A program made the position numbers and the translations under genes. The notes below the pieces were generated by a model. That model was not told the origin of the DNA. It saw only the letters and a program-made list of their open reading frames with translations, and searched no databases. A DNA stretch of 64,000 nucleotides, taken from Micromonospora sp. WMMD1120 (GTDB lineage: Bacteria > Actinomycetota > Actinomycetes > Mycobacteriales > Micromonosporaceae). Where the stretch lies: positions 5,800,001 through 5,864,000 of the forward strand of contig NZ_JARUBO010000005.1 of the NCBI RefSeq assembly GCF_029626235.1. The letters run 5' to 3'. The first letter of the stretch is position 1, and each line of letters starts with the position of its first letter. Shown in pieces: positions 52,122 to 60,319 of this stretch.

Positions 52122-52727
52122 TTAGGGGTGGGTGGTCAGGGCGGCCAGGTGGTCGAGCTGGGTGGGGTCGGAGAGGGCGGAGCCGACTGCCACCACGCGT
52201 ACTCCGGCCTGCAGGAACGCTCCCGCGTTGGTGGAGTCCAGGCCGCCGGTCGCGACGAAGCGCGCCTGCGGCAGCGGGCCGGCCATGGCCTTGAACCAGG
52301 CCGGGCCGAGAGTGATCGCGGGGAACGCCTTGAGCCAGGTGAGGCCGTGCCGTAGGGCCTGCTGCGCCTCGGTGGGGGTGGCCACGCCGGGCAGGTGCGG
52401 CAGACCACGCGCGGCGGCGGCGTCAGCGATCGTCAGGTCCAGGCCGGGCGCGACAGTGAACGCGGCCCCCGCGTCGGCCGAGGCGTGGACCTGCTCGACG
52501 TCGAGCACGGTGCCCGCGCCGACGATGCGGCCACGCGCGGCCCCGGCCTCGACGGCGGCCCGCAGCGCCGCCACCGCGTCGGCGGTGGCCACCGGCACCT
52601 CCACCACGTCGATGCCGAGGTCCCAGGCGCGCTCGGCGAGCCGTACGGTCTCGGCGACCGGCAGGCCACGCAGGATGGCCATCACCCGTGCGCCGCCGAA
52701 GATGTGGTCGAAGTCCGGTGTGGTCAT
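52122..52727 (-). CDS. eda: 2-dehydro-3-deoxy-phosphogluconate / 4-hydroxy-2-oxoglutarate aldolase
   Basis: 201 residues, the usual KDPG aldolase size. RVMAILRGLPVAETVRLAERAWDLGIDVVEVP holds the substrate-loop arginine and the catalytic glutamate (VEVP). RIVGAGTVLDVEQVHASADAGAAFTVAPGL is the second barrel block. The Schiff-base lysine is in GLTWLKAFPAITLGPAWF. ARFVATGGLDSTNAGAFLQAG closes the phosphate site. It cleaves KDPG to pyruvate and glyceraldehyde-3-phosphate. Placed 57 bases downstream of a KDG-kinase-type gene. Confidence 0.93.
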   Translation of the reverse strand: MTTPDFDHIFGGARVMAILRGLPVAETVRLAERAWDLGIDVVEVPVATADAVAALRAAVEAGAARGRIVGAGTVLDVEQVHASADAGAAFTVAPGLDLTIADAAAARGLPHLPGVATPTEAQQALRHGLTWLKAFPAITLGPAWFKAMAGPLPQARFVATGGLDSTNAGAFLQAGVRVVAVGSALSDPTQLDHLAALTTHP

Positions 52728-52784
52728 GGTGCGCTCCATCCGAGGTCGCTGTGAAACGGTGGCCGGGGCTGCGCCGACGGCGGG

Positions 52785-53810
52785 TCAGGTCGTCGTCGAC
52801 CCGTCGGTCAGGTCGAGCGGCGACCAGGCGTCGGCCGGAGCGGTGATCAGTCGCTCGAACCAGGCCCAGGGCGGGACGGGGGCGTTGTCGCCGGCGCTCG
52901 TCAACGCCTGCGCCGCGACGAGGTGACCGAGCCGCAGCCGGCGTACCGGATCGAGGTCGCGCAGCAGCCCCGCCAGGTAGCCGGCGGCGAACGCGTCGCC
53001 GGCGCCGACCGGCTCCACCACCGCCACCCGGGGCGCGGAAACGAAGACCGGCTCGGCGTCGCGGCTCAGCGCGGTGGCGCCGACCGCGCCGTCCTTGACC
53101 ACGATCGTGCGCGGGCCGGGCAGCAACCGGCGTACGGCCGCGGGGTCGCTCGCGCCCCACAGCGTCTCCGCCTCGTCCTGACCGACGAAGACCAGGTCGC
53201 AGCGGTCGGCGAGGTCGCGCAGCACCGGGGCGGCCTGCGCGGCGGGCCACAGCCGGGCCCGGTGGTTGACGTCGAAGCTGACCAGCGCGCCGGCCAGGGG
53301 CCGATCGACCACCGCGTGCTCGACCAGCGCCCGGCAGGAGGCGGAGAGCGCCGCGGTGATCCCGGACAGGTGCAGCACCCGGACGCCGGCCAGCACCGGG
53401 TCGGCGAGGGCGCCCGGGGCCATCCGGGAGGCCGCCGAGCCGGCCCGGTAGTAGTGCACGGCGGTGCCCTGCGGACCCGGGTCCTTCAGGTAGAGGCCGG
53501 TGGGGGCGGTCGGGTCGACGACCACCTGGTCCACCCGTACACCGGCGGCGGCGACGTGCCGGACCACGGCCCGGCCGAAGGGGTCGTCGCCGACCCGGCT
53601 CACCCAGGTGGCCCGGTGCCCCAGTCGGGCCAGGTAACCGGCGACGTTGGACTCCGCGCCGCCGACCGACACGGCGACCCGTTCGGCGTGCTCCAGCGGC
53701 TCGCCCGGGTCGGGGCAGAGCACCACCATCGACTCCCCCACCGCGGCCACCTCGACCGGGGGACGGCCGGCCGGGACGCTCACCTGGTCGGGTCGGGGGT
53801 CGGTCGACAT
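52785..53810 (-). CDS. kdgK: PfkB family sugar kinase, probable 2-keto-3-deoxygluconate kinase
   Basis: 341 residues from ATG 53810. Ribokinase-fold signatures: VSVGGAESNVAGYLARLGHRATWVSRVGDDPFG near the N-terminus and the ATP/catalytic motif VEPVGAGDAFAAGYLAGLL (base aspartate in GAGD). PTGLYLKDPGPQGTAVHYYRAGSAAS resembles KDG kinases. It would phosphorylate KDG to KDPG, the substrate of the following aldolase. Together they form a short pectin/uronate or Entner-Doudoroff branch. No operator palindrome was seen upstream. Confidence 0.88.
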   Translation of the reverse strand: MSTDPRPDQVSVPAGRPPVEVAAVGESMVVLCPDPGEPLEHAERVAVSVGGAESNVAGYLARLGHRATWVSRVGDDPFGRAVVRHVAAAGVRVDQVVVDPTAPTGLYLKDPGPQGTAVHYYRAGSAASRMAPGALADPVLAGVRVLHLSGITAALSASCRALVEHAVVDRPLAGALVSFDVNHRARLWPAAQAAPVLRDLADRCDLVFVGQDEAETLWGASDPAAVRRLLPGPRTIVVKDGAVGATALSRDAEPVFVSAPRVAVVEPVGAGDAFAAGYLAGLLRDLDPVRRLRLGHLVAAQALTSAGDNAPVPPWAWFERLITAPADAWSPLDLTDGSTTT

Positions 53811-53897
53811 CGGGCACACGTCCTCGCGGCGGGGTCCTGGGCGGCGCCGCCGAGCCTAGGTGTCGGGCGCGGGACGGGCAACCCGTCGCGCCCCCGG

Positions 53898-54758
53898 TCA
53901 GGGGATCGTCAGCCCGTACGCGGCCAGCACCTCAAGGATCGGCTGGTAATAGGTGGTGCCACCGGCGGTGCAGTTGCCCGTGCCGCCGGAGAGGATGCCG
54001 AGGATGGTGCCGGTGGCGGCCACGTAGAGCGGCCCGCCGCTGTCCCCCGGCTCGGCGCAGATGTTGGTACGGATCAGCCCGTAGATCACCCCGGTGGCGT
54101 AGTTGACTGTCTGGTTGAGGGCGGTGACGGTCCCGCAGCGCACCCCGGTGGTGGTGCCGCTGCGACACACCGCCTGGCCGACGTACGCGTTGCCGGCCCC
54201 GTACACGGTGATCAGGCCGGGGTGGGTGTAGACGGCGCTCGGGTGGGCGATCCGGCTCGTGTAGCGGATCAGGCCGTAGTCGTTCGTGGGGTAGCTGGTG
54301 GCGGTACGGGTGCCGAGCACCGTGGTCTGGGCGCTGTCGGCGTACCAGGTGCTGGCGGCGGCGGTGCAGTGCCCGGCGGTGACCACGTAGTAGGTGCTGC
54401 CGCTGCGCACGTTCGCGCCCAGCGAGCAGCGCGCGCCGCCGCCGTAGATGCCCTGCCCGGCGGCGATGAGGGGGCGCAGCGTGCCGGGCTCGCGGCGCAG
54501 CAGCGCGCCGGCCCGCTCGGCCACCGCCCGCAGGGCGGTCAGCTCGGTGGGGGCCACTGTGTCGTCGACGGTGACTGCCATCCGGCCGGTGGCCGGGTCG
54601 ATTCCCCAGGCGGTGCCGGGGGTGCGCACCCCGGCGAGCACGGACGCCGCGTCGGCGGCGGGCGTGGCGGTCCGGTCGGGGACGGCGGCCCGCGCCGCGC
54701 CCGGCGCGACGAGCAGCAGCACGGTCAGGACGAGGGCGGCGAGTGGGGAACGGCGCAT
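53898..54758 (-). CDS. secreted S1 family (streptogrisin/alpha-lytic type) serine protease
   Basis: 286 residues. Signal peptide ends near APGAARAAV; a propeptide of about 75 residues precedes the chymotrypsin-like domain. The catalytic triad is visible: His in YVVTAGHCTAAA, Asp in SYPTNDYGLIRY, Ser in CAEPGDSGGPLYVAATG. Cysteines flank the histidine and serine loops (CSLG...AGHC, VCRSGTTTGVRC) as in streptogrisins. GGAGG sits seven bases before the ATG. It is an extracellular protease. The 317-base upstream region carries ATCGAT-rich dyads near 54776. Confidence 0.93.
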   Translation of the reverse strand: MRRSPLAALVLTVLLLVAPGAARAAVPDRTATPAADAASVLAGVRTPGTAWGIDPATGRMAVTVDDTVAPTELTALRAVAERAGALLRREPGTLRPLIAAGQGIYGGGARCSLGANVRSGSTYYVVTAGHCTAAASTWYADSAQTTVLGTRTATSYPTNDYGLIRYTSRIAHPSAVYTHPGLITVYGAGNAYVGQAVCRSGTTTGVRCGTVTALNQTVNYATGVIYGLIRTNICAEPGDSGGPLYVAATGTILGILSGGTGNCTAGGTTYYQPILEVLAAYGLTIP

Positions 54759-55075
54759 CCGAACCTCCGCAGATACCGATATCGATCGATGCCGGCAAGC
54801 ATCGCCCGCCGGGCGGGACCGTGGCAACCTCGGACCGCCCTGTTCCCCGATCGGCGGGAATCGTCGATCCGGGGGCGGGCCGCGCCGGCGCCGCCCGATA
54901 ATCCTCGGAGACACGGCGGGAGGCCGGGCATGACCACCGGAGGCGGCGCGGCGCTGGTACGCCGTCTCTGGACGGGTCGACCCGGGCCACCCTGCTGGAG
55001 CTGATCCCCAGGGCCCGCGGCGGCCGGGAAACCCGACGCGGACTCACACCGCGTCGGCTGGGGGACTGAACCGAC
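54759..55075. other. intergenic region with no confident gene
   Basis: The first 40 bases hold the protease promoter region, with GATATC/ATCGAT self-complementary stretches at about 54777-54789. A 24-codon frame from ATG 54930 (MTTGGGAALVRRLWTGRPG) has no recognisable homology. In another frame the next 60 bases read DGSTRATLLELIPRARG, hinting at gene debris. The region ends in the nucleosidase terminator. Confidence 0.5.
55033..55057 (-). terminator. hairpin terminator after nucleosidase gene
   Basis: CCGACGCGG at 55033-55041 pairs with CCGCGTCGG at 55049-55057, leaving a 7-base loop. It lies 18 bases beyond the nucleosidase stop codon. Confidence 0.7.
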
Positions 55076-55648
55076 TCAGCCGAGGTGCCGACCGGCCCAG
55101 TCGGCGAGGTCGCGGGCGCACGCGTCCACCGACTCCCGCCAGGTCCGGGCGGCGCCCTCCCCCGCCTCGTCGCTGACCTGCTTCACCAGCCGGCACGGCA
55201 CACCGGCCTGCGCGGCGGCCCACGCCACCGCGTACCCCTCCATGTCGACCAGGTCGGCGCGCCGGGCCAGCCGGTCGCGGGCCGTGTCGTCGGCCACGAA
55301 CGTGTCACCGGTGGCCAGCACCACGCCCTCGTCGGCGAGGGACAGCGGGGCCCCGTACGTCTCGCCGGTGAGGGTCCGCAGCAGGTCGGTGTCCAGGTCG
55401 TGCTGGAGCACGGTGGCGACCTCGTGGATGCCGACCAGCCCCGGACGCAACGCCCCGGCCGTGCCCAGGTTGAGCAGCAGGGACGGGCGCGGACCGGCGG
55501 CCAGCGCCGCGGCCACCGCGCTGGCGGCGTTCACCTTGCCCATGCCGGTGAGCAGCACCGGCACCTCGGGCGGCAGGTAGCGGGCCTCCTCCCCGACGGC
55601 GAGGACCACCAGCGGACGATCGGCGCGGACCGTACCCCGAAGATTCAC
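55076..55648 (-). CDS. nucleosidase (5'-methylthioadenosine/S-adenosylhomocysteine type)
   Basis: 190 residues, shorter than typical 230-residue MTA/SAH nucleosidases. The PNP-UDP phosphorylase fold shows VLLTGMGKVNAASAVAAAL, LLLNLGTAGALRPGL, and the substrate block VDMEGYAVAWAAAQAGVPCRLVKQVSDEAG (ME-G ribose contact and catalytic Asp in SDEA). It hydrolyses the glycosidic bond of an adenosine-like nucleoside. Exact substrate is uncertain. Single gene with its own terminator. Confidence 0.87.
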   Translation of the reverse strand: MNLRGTVRADRPLVVLAVGEEARYLPPEVPVLLTGMGKVNAASAVAAALAAGPRPSLLLNLGTAGALRPGLVGIHEVATVLQHDLDTDLLRTLTGETYGAPLSLADEGVVLATGDTFVADDTARDRLARRADLVDMEGYAVAWAAAQAGVPCRLVKQVSDEAGEGAARTWRESVDACARDLADWAGRHLG

Positions 55649-55692
55649 CGGAGCATCGTACGAGCCGGCGCCGGTACGGCGGCAGACACCTC

Positions 55693-56154
55693 TCAGTCAG
55701 CGGGCCGGACGGCGACGACCTGCCCTCCGCTGGTCTCGCCGGTCGGGCGGAAACCGAGTTTGAGGTAGAACTCCTCCGGGCCGTCCGCACCCGACTCCCA
55801 GGTCGTGTAGACGTACTCACGCCCGCGTCGGCGGGCCTCCGCACGGACGGCGTCCACCGCGAACCGGCCGTACCCCCGCCCCTGGTGGTCGGCGGCGATG
55901 TTCAGCCGCCACAGGCCGGAGCGGAGGTCGTCCGGCCGGTCCCACTCGATGTCGAAGAACCCCATCAGGAAGCCGACGATCTCGTCACCCTCGCAGATCA
56001 GGCGTGGCCAGGCGATCTCGGGCTGGACGTACGCCTCGGCGAGGGACCAGGCGACCGGAGACGAGTATTTCTCCTGCTCCGGTCGCACCGTCAGCCGGCA
56101 CGCGTCCTCGACGTTGTGTTCCGTGATGGTCACCAGTCTGGGCACGGTCGCCAC
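55693..56154 (-). CDS. GNAT family N-acetyltransferase
   Basis: 153 residues. RLVTITEHNVEDACRLTV opens; LWRLNIAADHQGRGYGRFAVDAVRAEARRRG is the acetyl-CoA-binding motif A with Q-G-R-G-Y-G. VYTTWESGADGPEEFYLKLGFRPTGET completes motif B, and the ending GGQVVAVRPAD is like spermidine/diamine acetyltransferases. The acceptor is probably an amine, not certain. It begins one base after the TetR gene stop (56156), so the two are likely cotranscribed. Confidence 0.9.
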   Translation of the reverse strand: MATVPRLVTITEHNVEDACRLTVRPEQEKYSSPVAWSLAEAYVQPEIAWPRLICEGDEIVGFLMGFFDIEWDRPDDLRSGLWRLNIAADHQGRGYGRFAVDAVRAEARRRGREYVYTTWESGADGPEEFYLKLGFRPTGETSGGQVVAVRPAD

Positions 56155-56155
56155 C

Positions 56156-56968
56156 CTAGCGAACCGGGTTCACCAACAGTCCGTCGAGCAGCGCGCCCAG
56201 ACCGAAGTGGAACCAGGTGTCGAGGTCGGTGTCGAGCCTGGTCTGACCGGCCGCCGCCAGCCAGGGCCGTCGCCGGGCCCGGCCGGTGCGCTCCAACCGG
56301 TCGCGGGTCGCCGACCACCAGACGTGGTACGGCAGGTCGACGGGATCGCGCCGGATCAGCAGGGCCATGCCCTGCACGTAGCCGCTGAGCGCCAGGTAGG
56401 CGCGGAACGCCCCGGCGGGGTCGTATCCGGCGGCGGTGAACGCCGCCACCACCCGGTCGACCATGGCGAGCACTGCCGGGCCGGTCGGTGGCCGGTCGGT
56501 CGCGAGGACGGTGAGCAGCCAGGGGTGTTCGCGGTACATCGTCCACTCGTCCTGGGCCAGCCGTTCGAGCCGCTGACGAGGGTCCGGTGGCGGACCCATG
56601 TCGCCGGGCACGGGAACGGCGGTCACCCGCTCGGCCATCGCGCCGAGCAGTTCGGCCCGGTTGCGCAGGTGCCGGTACACCGCGTGCGCGGGCATCGCGG
56701 CGTGGTGGGCGAGGAGCAGCATGGAGACAGCGTCCAGACCGCCGGAGTCCGCCAACTCGACAGCGAGACCGATCAGCCGCTCGCGGGGGTCGGCGCCGGT
56801 GGGCCCGGACAGCTCGGGGGCGGGCCGCGGCGCGGTCGTCGGACCGTGGTCACGGCGCCTGCGGTACGCACGGGCCTGACAGCCTCGGGAGCAGTAGCGA
56901 CGGGGGCGCCCTCGGCCGGAGCTGGCGGGCAACTCGCACTCGCACTCGACACATCGAGCGGTGAGCAC
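56156..56968 (-). CDS. TetR family regulator with N-terminal zinc-ribbon-like motif
   Basis: 270 residues from GTG 56968, chosen because GGAGG lies five bases upstream; an ATG at 56989 is the alternative. Residues 6-34 (CVECECELPASSGRGRPRRYCSRGCQARAYRRR by key residues C-x2-C and C-x3-C) form a probable zinc-binding knuckle found on a group of actinobacterial TetR proteins. The HTH follows at about 62-110 (LAVELADSGGLDAVSMLLLAHHAAMPAHAVYRHLRNRAELL). The C-terminal ligand domain contains LSGYVQGMALLIRRD. Its target is unknown; the cotranscribed GNAT gene is a candidate. Confidence 0.88.
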   Translation of the reverse strand: MLTARCVECECELPASSGRGRPRRYCSRGCQARAYRRRRDHGPTTAPRPAPELSGPTGADPRERLIGLAVELADSGGLDAVSMLLLAHHAAMPAHAVYRHLRNRAELLGAMAERVTAVPVPGDMGPPPDPRQRLERLAQDEWTMYREHPWLLTVLATDRPPTGPAVLAMVDRVVAAFTAAGYDPAGAFRAYLALSGYVQGMALLIRRDPVDLPYHVWWSATRDRLERTGRARRRPWLAAAGQTRLDTDLDTWFHFGLGALLDGLLVNPVR

Positions 56969-57078
56969 AGCCACCTCCACTTTCGTCACGGCAGAGCGCG
57001 CGCCGAAAGTACTGCACCCCGCCGCGCTCGACGGACAGGATCAAAGACATGAATCCGTCCGGCCGCAGGACGCGCCCG

Positions 57079-57804
57079 TCAGGACGGGGTGGGTTCGGCG
57101 GCGTCCGGGCAGCGGCTGGAGAGGGCGTAGCGCAGCAGCACCACGTCACCGATCTGGCGGGCCTCGGCCAGTCGGGCCCGGCGGCCCGGGTGCCAGGGGA
57201 AGGTGCCCTCGCCGACGAACCGGGGCGCCCGACCGTCGCCGACGAAGAACGGGGCGACCACCAGGTGCAGCTCGTCGGCGAGGCCGGCGGCGAGGAACTG
57301 GGCGTGCACCGTCCCGCCGCCCTCCACCATCAACCGCCGTACGCCCCGCCCGGCCAGGTCGGCGAGCAACCATTCCGGGTCGACCGGCTCACCCGCGTCG
57401 ACGACGGTGGCCAACCCGCCGATCCGTTCCCGGGTCTTCTCCAGCGCCCCGCTCGCGCAGTAGACGAGGCGGGCCGACTCGCCGACGGTGAAGAACCGGG
57501 CGGTCGGGTCGAGGTCACCGTGGGCGGTCAGGGTGACCTTGATGGGCGAGGCGGGCCGACCGGCCGCCACCCGTGCGGCCCGTCGGTCCGGCGCGCGGAC
57601 CAGCAGCCGGGGGTCGTCGCGGCGAACGGTGCCGGCGCCGACCAGGATCGCGTCGCAGCTCGCCCGCACCGCGTCGACCCGGTCCAGGTCGTCCTCGTTG
57701 GACAGCAGCAACCGCTGCTCGGAGGCGTCGTCGATGTACCCGTCGATCGAGGTGGCGCAGCTCAGCAGCACGTACGGCCGGATCGTCCCCGCCGGGCAGC
57801 TCAT
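57079..57804 (-). CDS. RibD C-terminal (reductase) domain protein, stand-alone
   Basis: 241 residues. The DHFR-like fold is evident in RPYVLLSCATSIDGYIDD, RASCDAILVGAGTVRRDDPRLLVR and LMVEGGGTVHAQFLAAGLADELHLVVAPFFVGD. In bifunctional RibD this domain reduces the ribosyl group of the aminopyrimidine with NADPH. The deaminase domain (HAE and PCxxC motifs) is absent here. It overlaps ribA by four bases, so it should act on the RibA product or a derivative. It is the last gene of the seven-gene run from 62743. Confidence 0.92.
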   Translation of the reverse strand: MSCPAGTIRPYVLLSCATSIDGYIDDASEQRLLLSNEDDLDRVDAVRASCDAILVGAGTVRRDDPRLLVRAPDRRAARVAAGRPASPIKVTLTAHGDLDPTARFFTVGESARLVYCASGALEKTRERIGGLATVVDAGEPVDPEWLLADLAGRGVRRLMVEGGGTVHAQFLAAGLADELHLVVAPFFVGDGRAPRFVGEGTFPWHPGRRARLAEARQIGDVVLLRYALSSRCPDAAEPTPS

Positions 57805-58439
57805 TGCGACGTCTCCGCCGCCTTCGCCGCCTTCGCGGCGAGGTAGTCGGCGTTGGCCGACGACAGGAAGACGCTGGTGGGTAGCCGTTCGGCGACGCCG
57901 ACGCCGAGCCGGTTCAGCTGCTCCTCCTTGTCCGGGTTGCTGCTCAGCAGCCGGATGCGTGGTACGCCCAGCGTGGTCAGCATCTGCGCGGCGGCGCTGT
58001 AGTCCCGCTCGTCCTCGCCCCGGCCCAGCGCGACGTTGGCCTGGTAGGTGTCCAGCCCCGCGTCCTGCAACGCGTACGCGTCGAGTTTGGCGTAGAGGCC
58101 GATGCCACGCCCCTCCTGCCGGAGGTAGAGCAGGAAGCCGCCGGCCTCGGCGATCCGCTGCACCGCCTCGCGCAGCTGCGGCCCGCAGTCGCACCGCTGG
58201 CTGCCGAACACGTCGCCGGTCAGGCACTCGCTGTGCGGGCGGACCAACGGCGGTTCGCCACCCGCGGCGAGCCGATCCAGCGCGCCCGCCCAGTCGCCGA
58301 GACCGAAGGCGAGGTGCTCCCGACCGTCCACCAGGCCCTTGAAGGAGAACACCCGCGCCACTGTGGCGTAGCCGTCGGGGAATCTCAGCGGCACTGTGAC
58401 CTGGGTACGGATCGTGGCAATCGGCAATGCTTCGGGCAT
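57801..58439 (-). CDS. ribA: GTP cyclohydrolase II
   Basis: 212 residues. It opens the imidazole ring of GTP, releasing formate and pyrophosphate. Zinc ligands C72, C83 and C85 are in SECLTGDVFGSQRCDCG, and LLYLRQEGRGIGLYAKLDAYALQDAG is the GTP/catalytic block. Y122 in AYALQD corresponds to E. coli Tyr105. That tyrosine is reported to be replaced by Met in S. coelicolor SCO6655, which stops at the formylated product; its presence here predicts the normal deformylated product. Start ATG 58439, GGAGG six bases upstream. No DHBP synthase domain is fused, unlike many actinobacterial RibBA proteins. Confidence 0.95.
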   Translation of the reverse strand: MPEALPIATIRTQVTVPLRFPDGYATVARVFSFKGLVDGREHLAFGLGDWAGALDRLAAGGEPPLVRPHSECLTGDVFGSQRCDCGPQLREAVQRIAEAGGFLLYLRQEGRGIGLYAKLDAYALQDAGLDTYQANVALGRGEDERDYSAAAQMLTTLGVPRIRLLSSNPDKEEQLNRLGVGVAERLPTSVFLSSANADYLAAKAAKAAETSQ

Positions 58440-58497
58440 GGGGTTCCTCCGTCCGGCGCCACCGACGTCCGGCGGCGCGTACCGTCTCACCACTGAC

Positions 58498-59436
58498 TCA
58501 ACAGCCGCCGTCGGGGGCGGCTTCCCGGGCGGCGACCGGGACGCGACGCCGCCGGGCCAGCAGCACGGCGGCGCCGGGCAGGCTCGCCACCAACACCAGC
58601 GCGCCGTAGACGGTGGCGGTGGCGACGCCCTCGGCCGCGCTGAGACCGGCCGCGCCGAACACCCAGGCGGCCACCCCCTCCCGGGGGCCGAAGCCGGCGA
58701 CGTTCAGCGGCAGGCCCATGGCCAGCAGGGCGAGCAGGGTCAGCGGCAGCAGCCGTGCCAGCGGGGCGTCCGATCCGGCGGTGCGGGCCGCCACCAGGAA
58801 GGTGGCCAGGTGACCGGCGACCATCACGGCGGACGCGATCAGCACACCGAACCAGGTGCGCCGGGCCAGCAGCCCGGACCGCACGTCCGTCACGGCGGTC
58901 CGCAGCCCCCGCGCCCAACGCGAGCGCCCCGCCTCCGGCACCGCGCGGGCCAGCAGCACGGTGACCAGACCGCCGGCGACCAGCAGCGCGGCCGCGAGTG
59001 GCAGATACTGCCGCACCGGCGACGGGAACGCCGCGAGCACCACCAGCGCGACGCCGAACAGGACCACCTGCCCGGCGGTACGCTCCCAGACCACCGCGCG
59101 GATGCCCCGGCTCACGTCACCGGCGTCGCGACCGTGGCGGACCGCCCGGTGCACGTCGCCGAGCATCCCGCCGGGCAGCGTGGCGTTGAGGAACACGGCC
59201 CGGTAGCAGTGCGCCACCGCCGTCGACAGGGGCAACCGCACGCCCAGGCCCCCGGCGACCAGGCTCCACCGCCATGCCGCGCAGACAGTGGTGAGCACCC
59301 CGATGACGAGCGCCGCCGCCAGTGCGGGCGCGTCGATGAGGCGTACTCCGGCGAGGAACGGCCCGGTGCCCACCTGCCACAGCAGGACGGCGAGCAGACC
59401 CGCCCCGCCGACCACTCGCGCCCAGGCCCAGACCAT
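58498..59436 (-). CDS. lysylphosphatidylglycerol synthase TM-region-like (flippase-type) membrane protein
   Basis: 312 residues with about eight spans. The stretch HCYRAVFLNATLPGGMLGDVHRAVRHG and LTLLALLAMGLPLNVAGFGPREGVAAWVFGAAGLSAAEGVATATVYG (key motif GPREG) are diagnostic of the UPF0104/LPG_synthase_TM family, whose members move lipids or glycolipids across membranes. The catalytic LPG-synthase soluble domain is absent. Start: ATG 59436, preceded by GGGAGG nine bases upstream, rather than the GTG at 59466. Its position in a glycosylation/methylation cluster suggests export of a lipid-linked or amphipathic product. Confidence 0.88.
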   Translation of the reverse strand: MVWAWARVVGGAGLLAVLLWQVGTGPFLAGVRLIDAPALAAALVIGVLTTVCAAWRWSLVAGGLGVRLPLSTAVAHCYRAVFLNATLPGGMLGDVHRAVRHGRDAGDVSRGIRAVVWERTAGQVVLFGVALVVLAAFPSPVRQYLPLAAALLVAGGLVTVLLARAVPEAGRSRWARGLRTAVTDVRSGLLARRTWFGVLIASAVMVAGHLATFLVAARTAGSDAPLARLLPLTLLALLAMGLPLNVAGFGPREGVAAWVFGAAGLSAAEGVATATVYGALVLVASLPGAAVLLARRRRVPVAAREAAPDGGC

Positions 59437-59500
59437 CGACGCCGGCCTCCCTTGAAGATCGTCCACTTGCCCTAGTCCACGTACCCCGCGTGGGATCGGT

Positions 59501-60319
59501 TCATCCTCCGGCGAGGAGGTCGATGTGCTCGACCCGTACCGCGAGCCGGCCGGCCGCCGCGTCGGCCAGCCGACGTCGGGCGTACGGCCGGGCCGGGCCG
59601 GCCAGGTCGGGCCGCTGTTCGCAGGCGGCCCCGAGCCAGCCCGTGAACCACTCGGCGGTCAGCTCGGCGTGCTCCGGGCCGAGGAGCCACGGGCTGGGCC
59701 GCTCCCGCACCTCGACGCCGTGCCGGGTGAACGCCGCGACGGTGGCGGCGACGGCGTCCGGGCCGAGCAGTCGCCGGCCGTCGACGGTACGCCGCTGGTG
59801 GTCGTTGAACGCGGCATCGACGGTCTCGTCGAACGGGTCGGCCGGGGTGAGCCGGACCCGGCCGGTCACCGAGACGGCGAAGAGGGCGGGGTGACCGACG
59901 CAGGCGGCGACCACCCGTTCGACCTCCTCCAGGGTCAGCATGTCCAGCAGCGCGGACGCGGTGACCAGGGTGGCGTCGGCGAGGTCGGCACCGGTCAGCC
60001 GGGTGAGGTCGCCGCGCCGGGTGCGGACGGTGACCGGGGCGCCGTCGGCGGCCCGTATCCCGGTCATCCCCTCGGCGGCTCTGGCGAGCAGGTCGGCGTC
60101 GCGGTCGTGCAGCACCCAGTGCTGCGGTCCGGGCAGCCGGGTGGCCAGCCAGCGCGCCATCGAGCCGGTGCCGCTGCCCAGGTCGTGGATCACCATCGGC
60201 GCGTCACCGACCAACCGGGGGCGGAGGGCGTCCAACAGATCCTCCGCGCGGGCCGCCGCGTCGGCCGGCTCGCGCAGCCGCAGCCACTCGGCGAACGGCA
60301 CTGTCTCCTCGGCGGTCAT
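59501..60319 (-). CDS. class I SAM-dependent methyltransferase
   Basis: 272 residues. Motif I is MVIHDLGSGTGSMARWLATRLP, followed by the acidic WVLHDRDADLLARAAEGM and a motif IV-like LADATLVTASALLDMLTLEEVERVV. The C-terminal half (FDETVDAAFNDHQRRTVDGRRLLGP) is cluster-specific. It would methylate an O, N or C of the cluster product. It overlaps the glycosyltransferase gene by four bases and is followed by a 64-base gap to the membrane-protein gene. Confidence 0.87.
   Translation of the reverse strand: MTAEETVPFAEWLRLREPADAAARAEDLLDALRPRLVGDAPMVIHDLGSGTGSMARWLATRLPGPQHWVLHDRDADLLARAAEGMTGIRAADGAPVTVRTRRGDLTRLTGADLADATLVTASALLDMLTLEEVERVVAACVGHPALFAVSVTGRVRLTPADPFDETVDAAFNDHQRRTVDGRRLLGPDAVAATVAAFTRHGVEVRERPSPWLLGPEHAELTAEWFTGWLGAACEQRPDLAGPARPYARRRLADAAAGRLAVRVEHIDLLAGG

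Noticed and set aside
48158..52294. 1378-codon open frame on the plus strand opposite the large subtilase
   Set aside because: Its composition is that of an antisense frame in GC-rich DNA (Arg, Gly, Val, Ala and His rich, no domain), and the minus strand carries a complete S8 protease with all catalytic motifs.
54930..55004. 24-codon frame upstream of the nucleosidase terminator
   Set aside because: No homology visible, no convincing ribosome binding context beyond a GC-rich GGAGG, and it lies in debris-like sequence.
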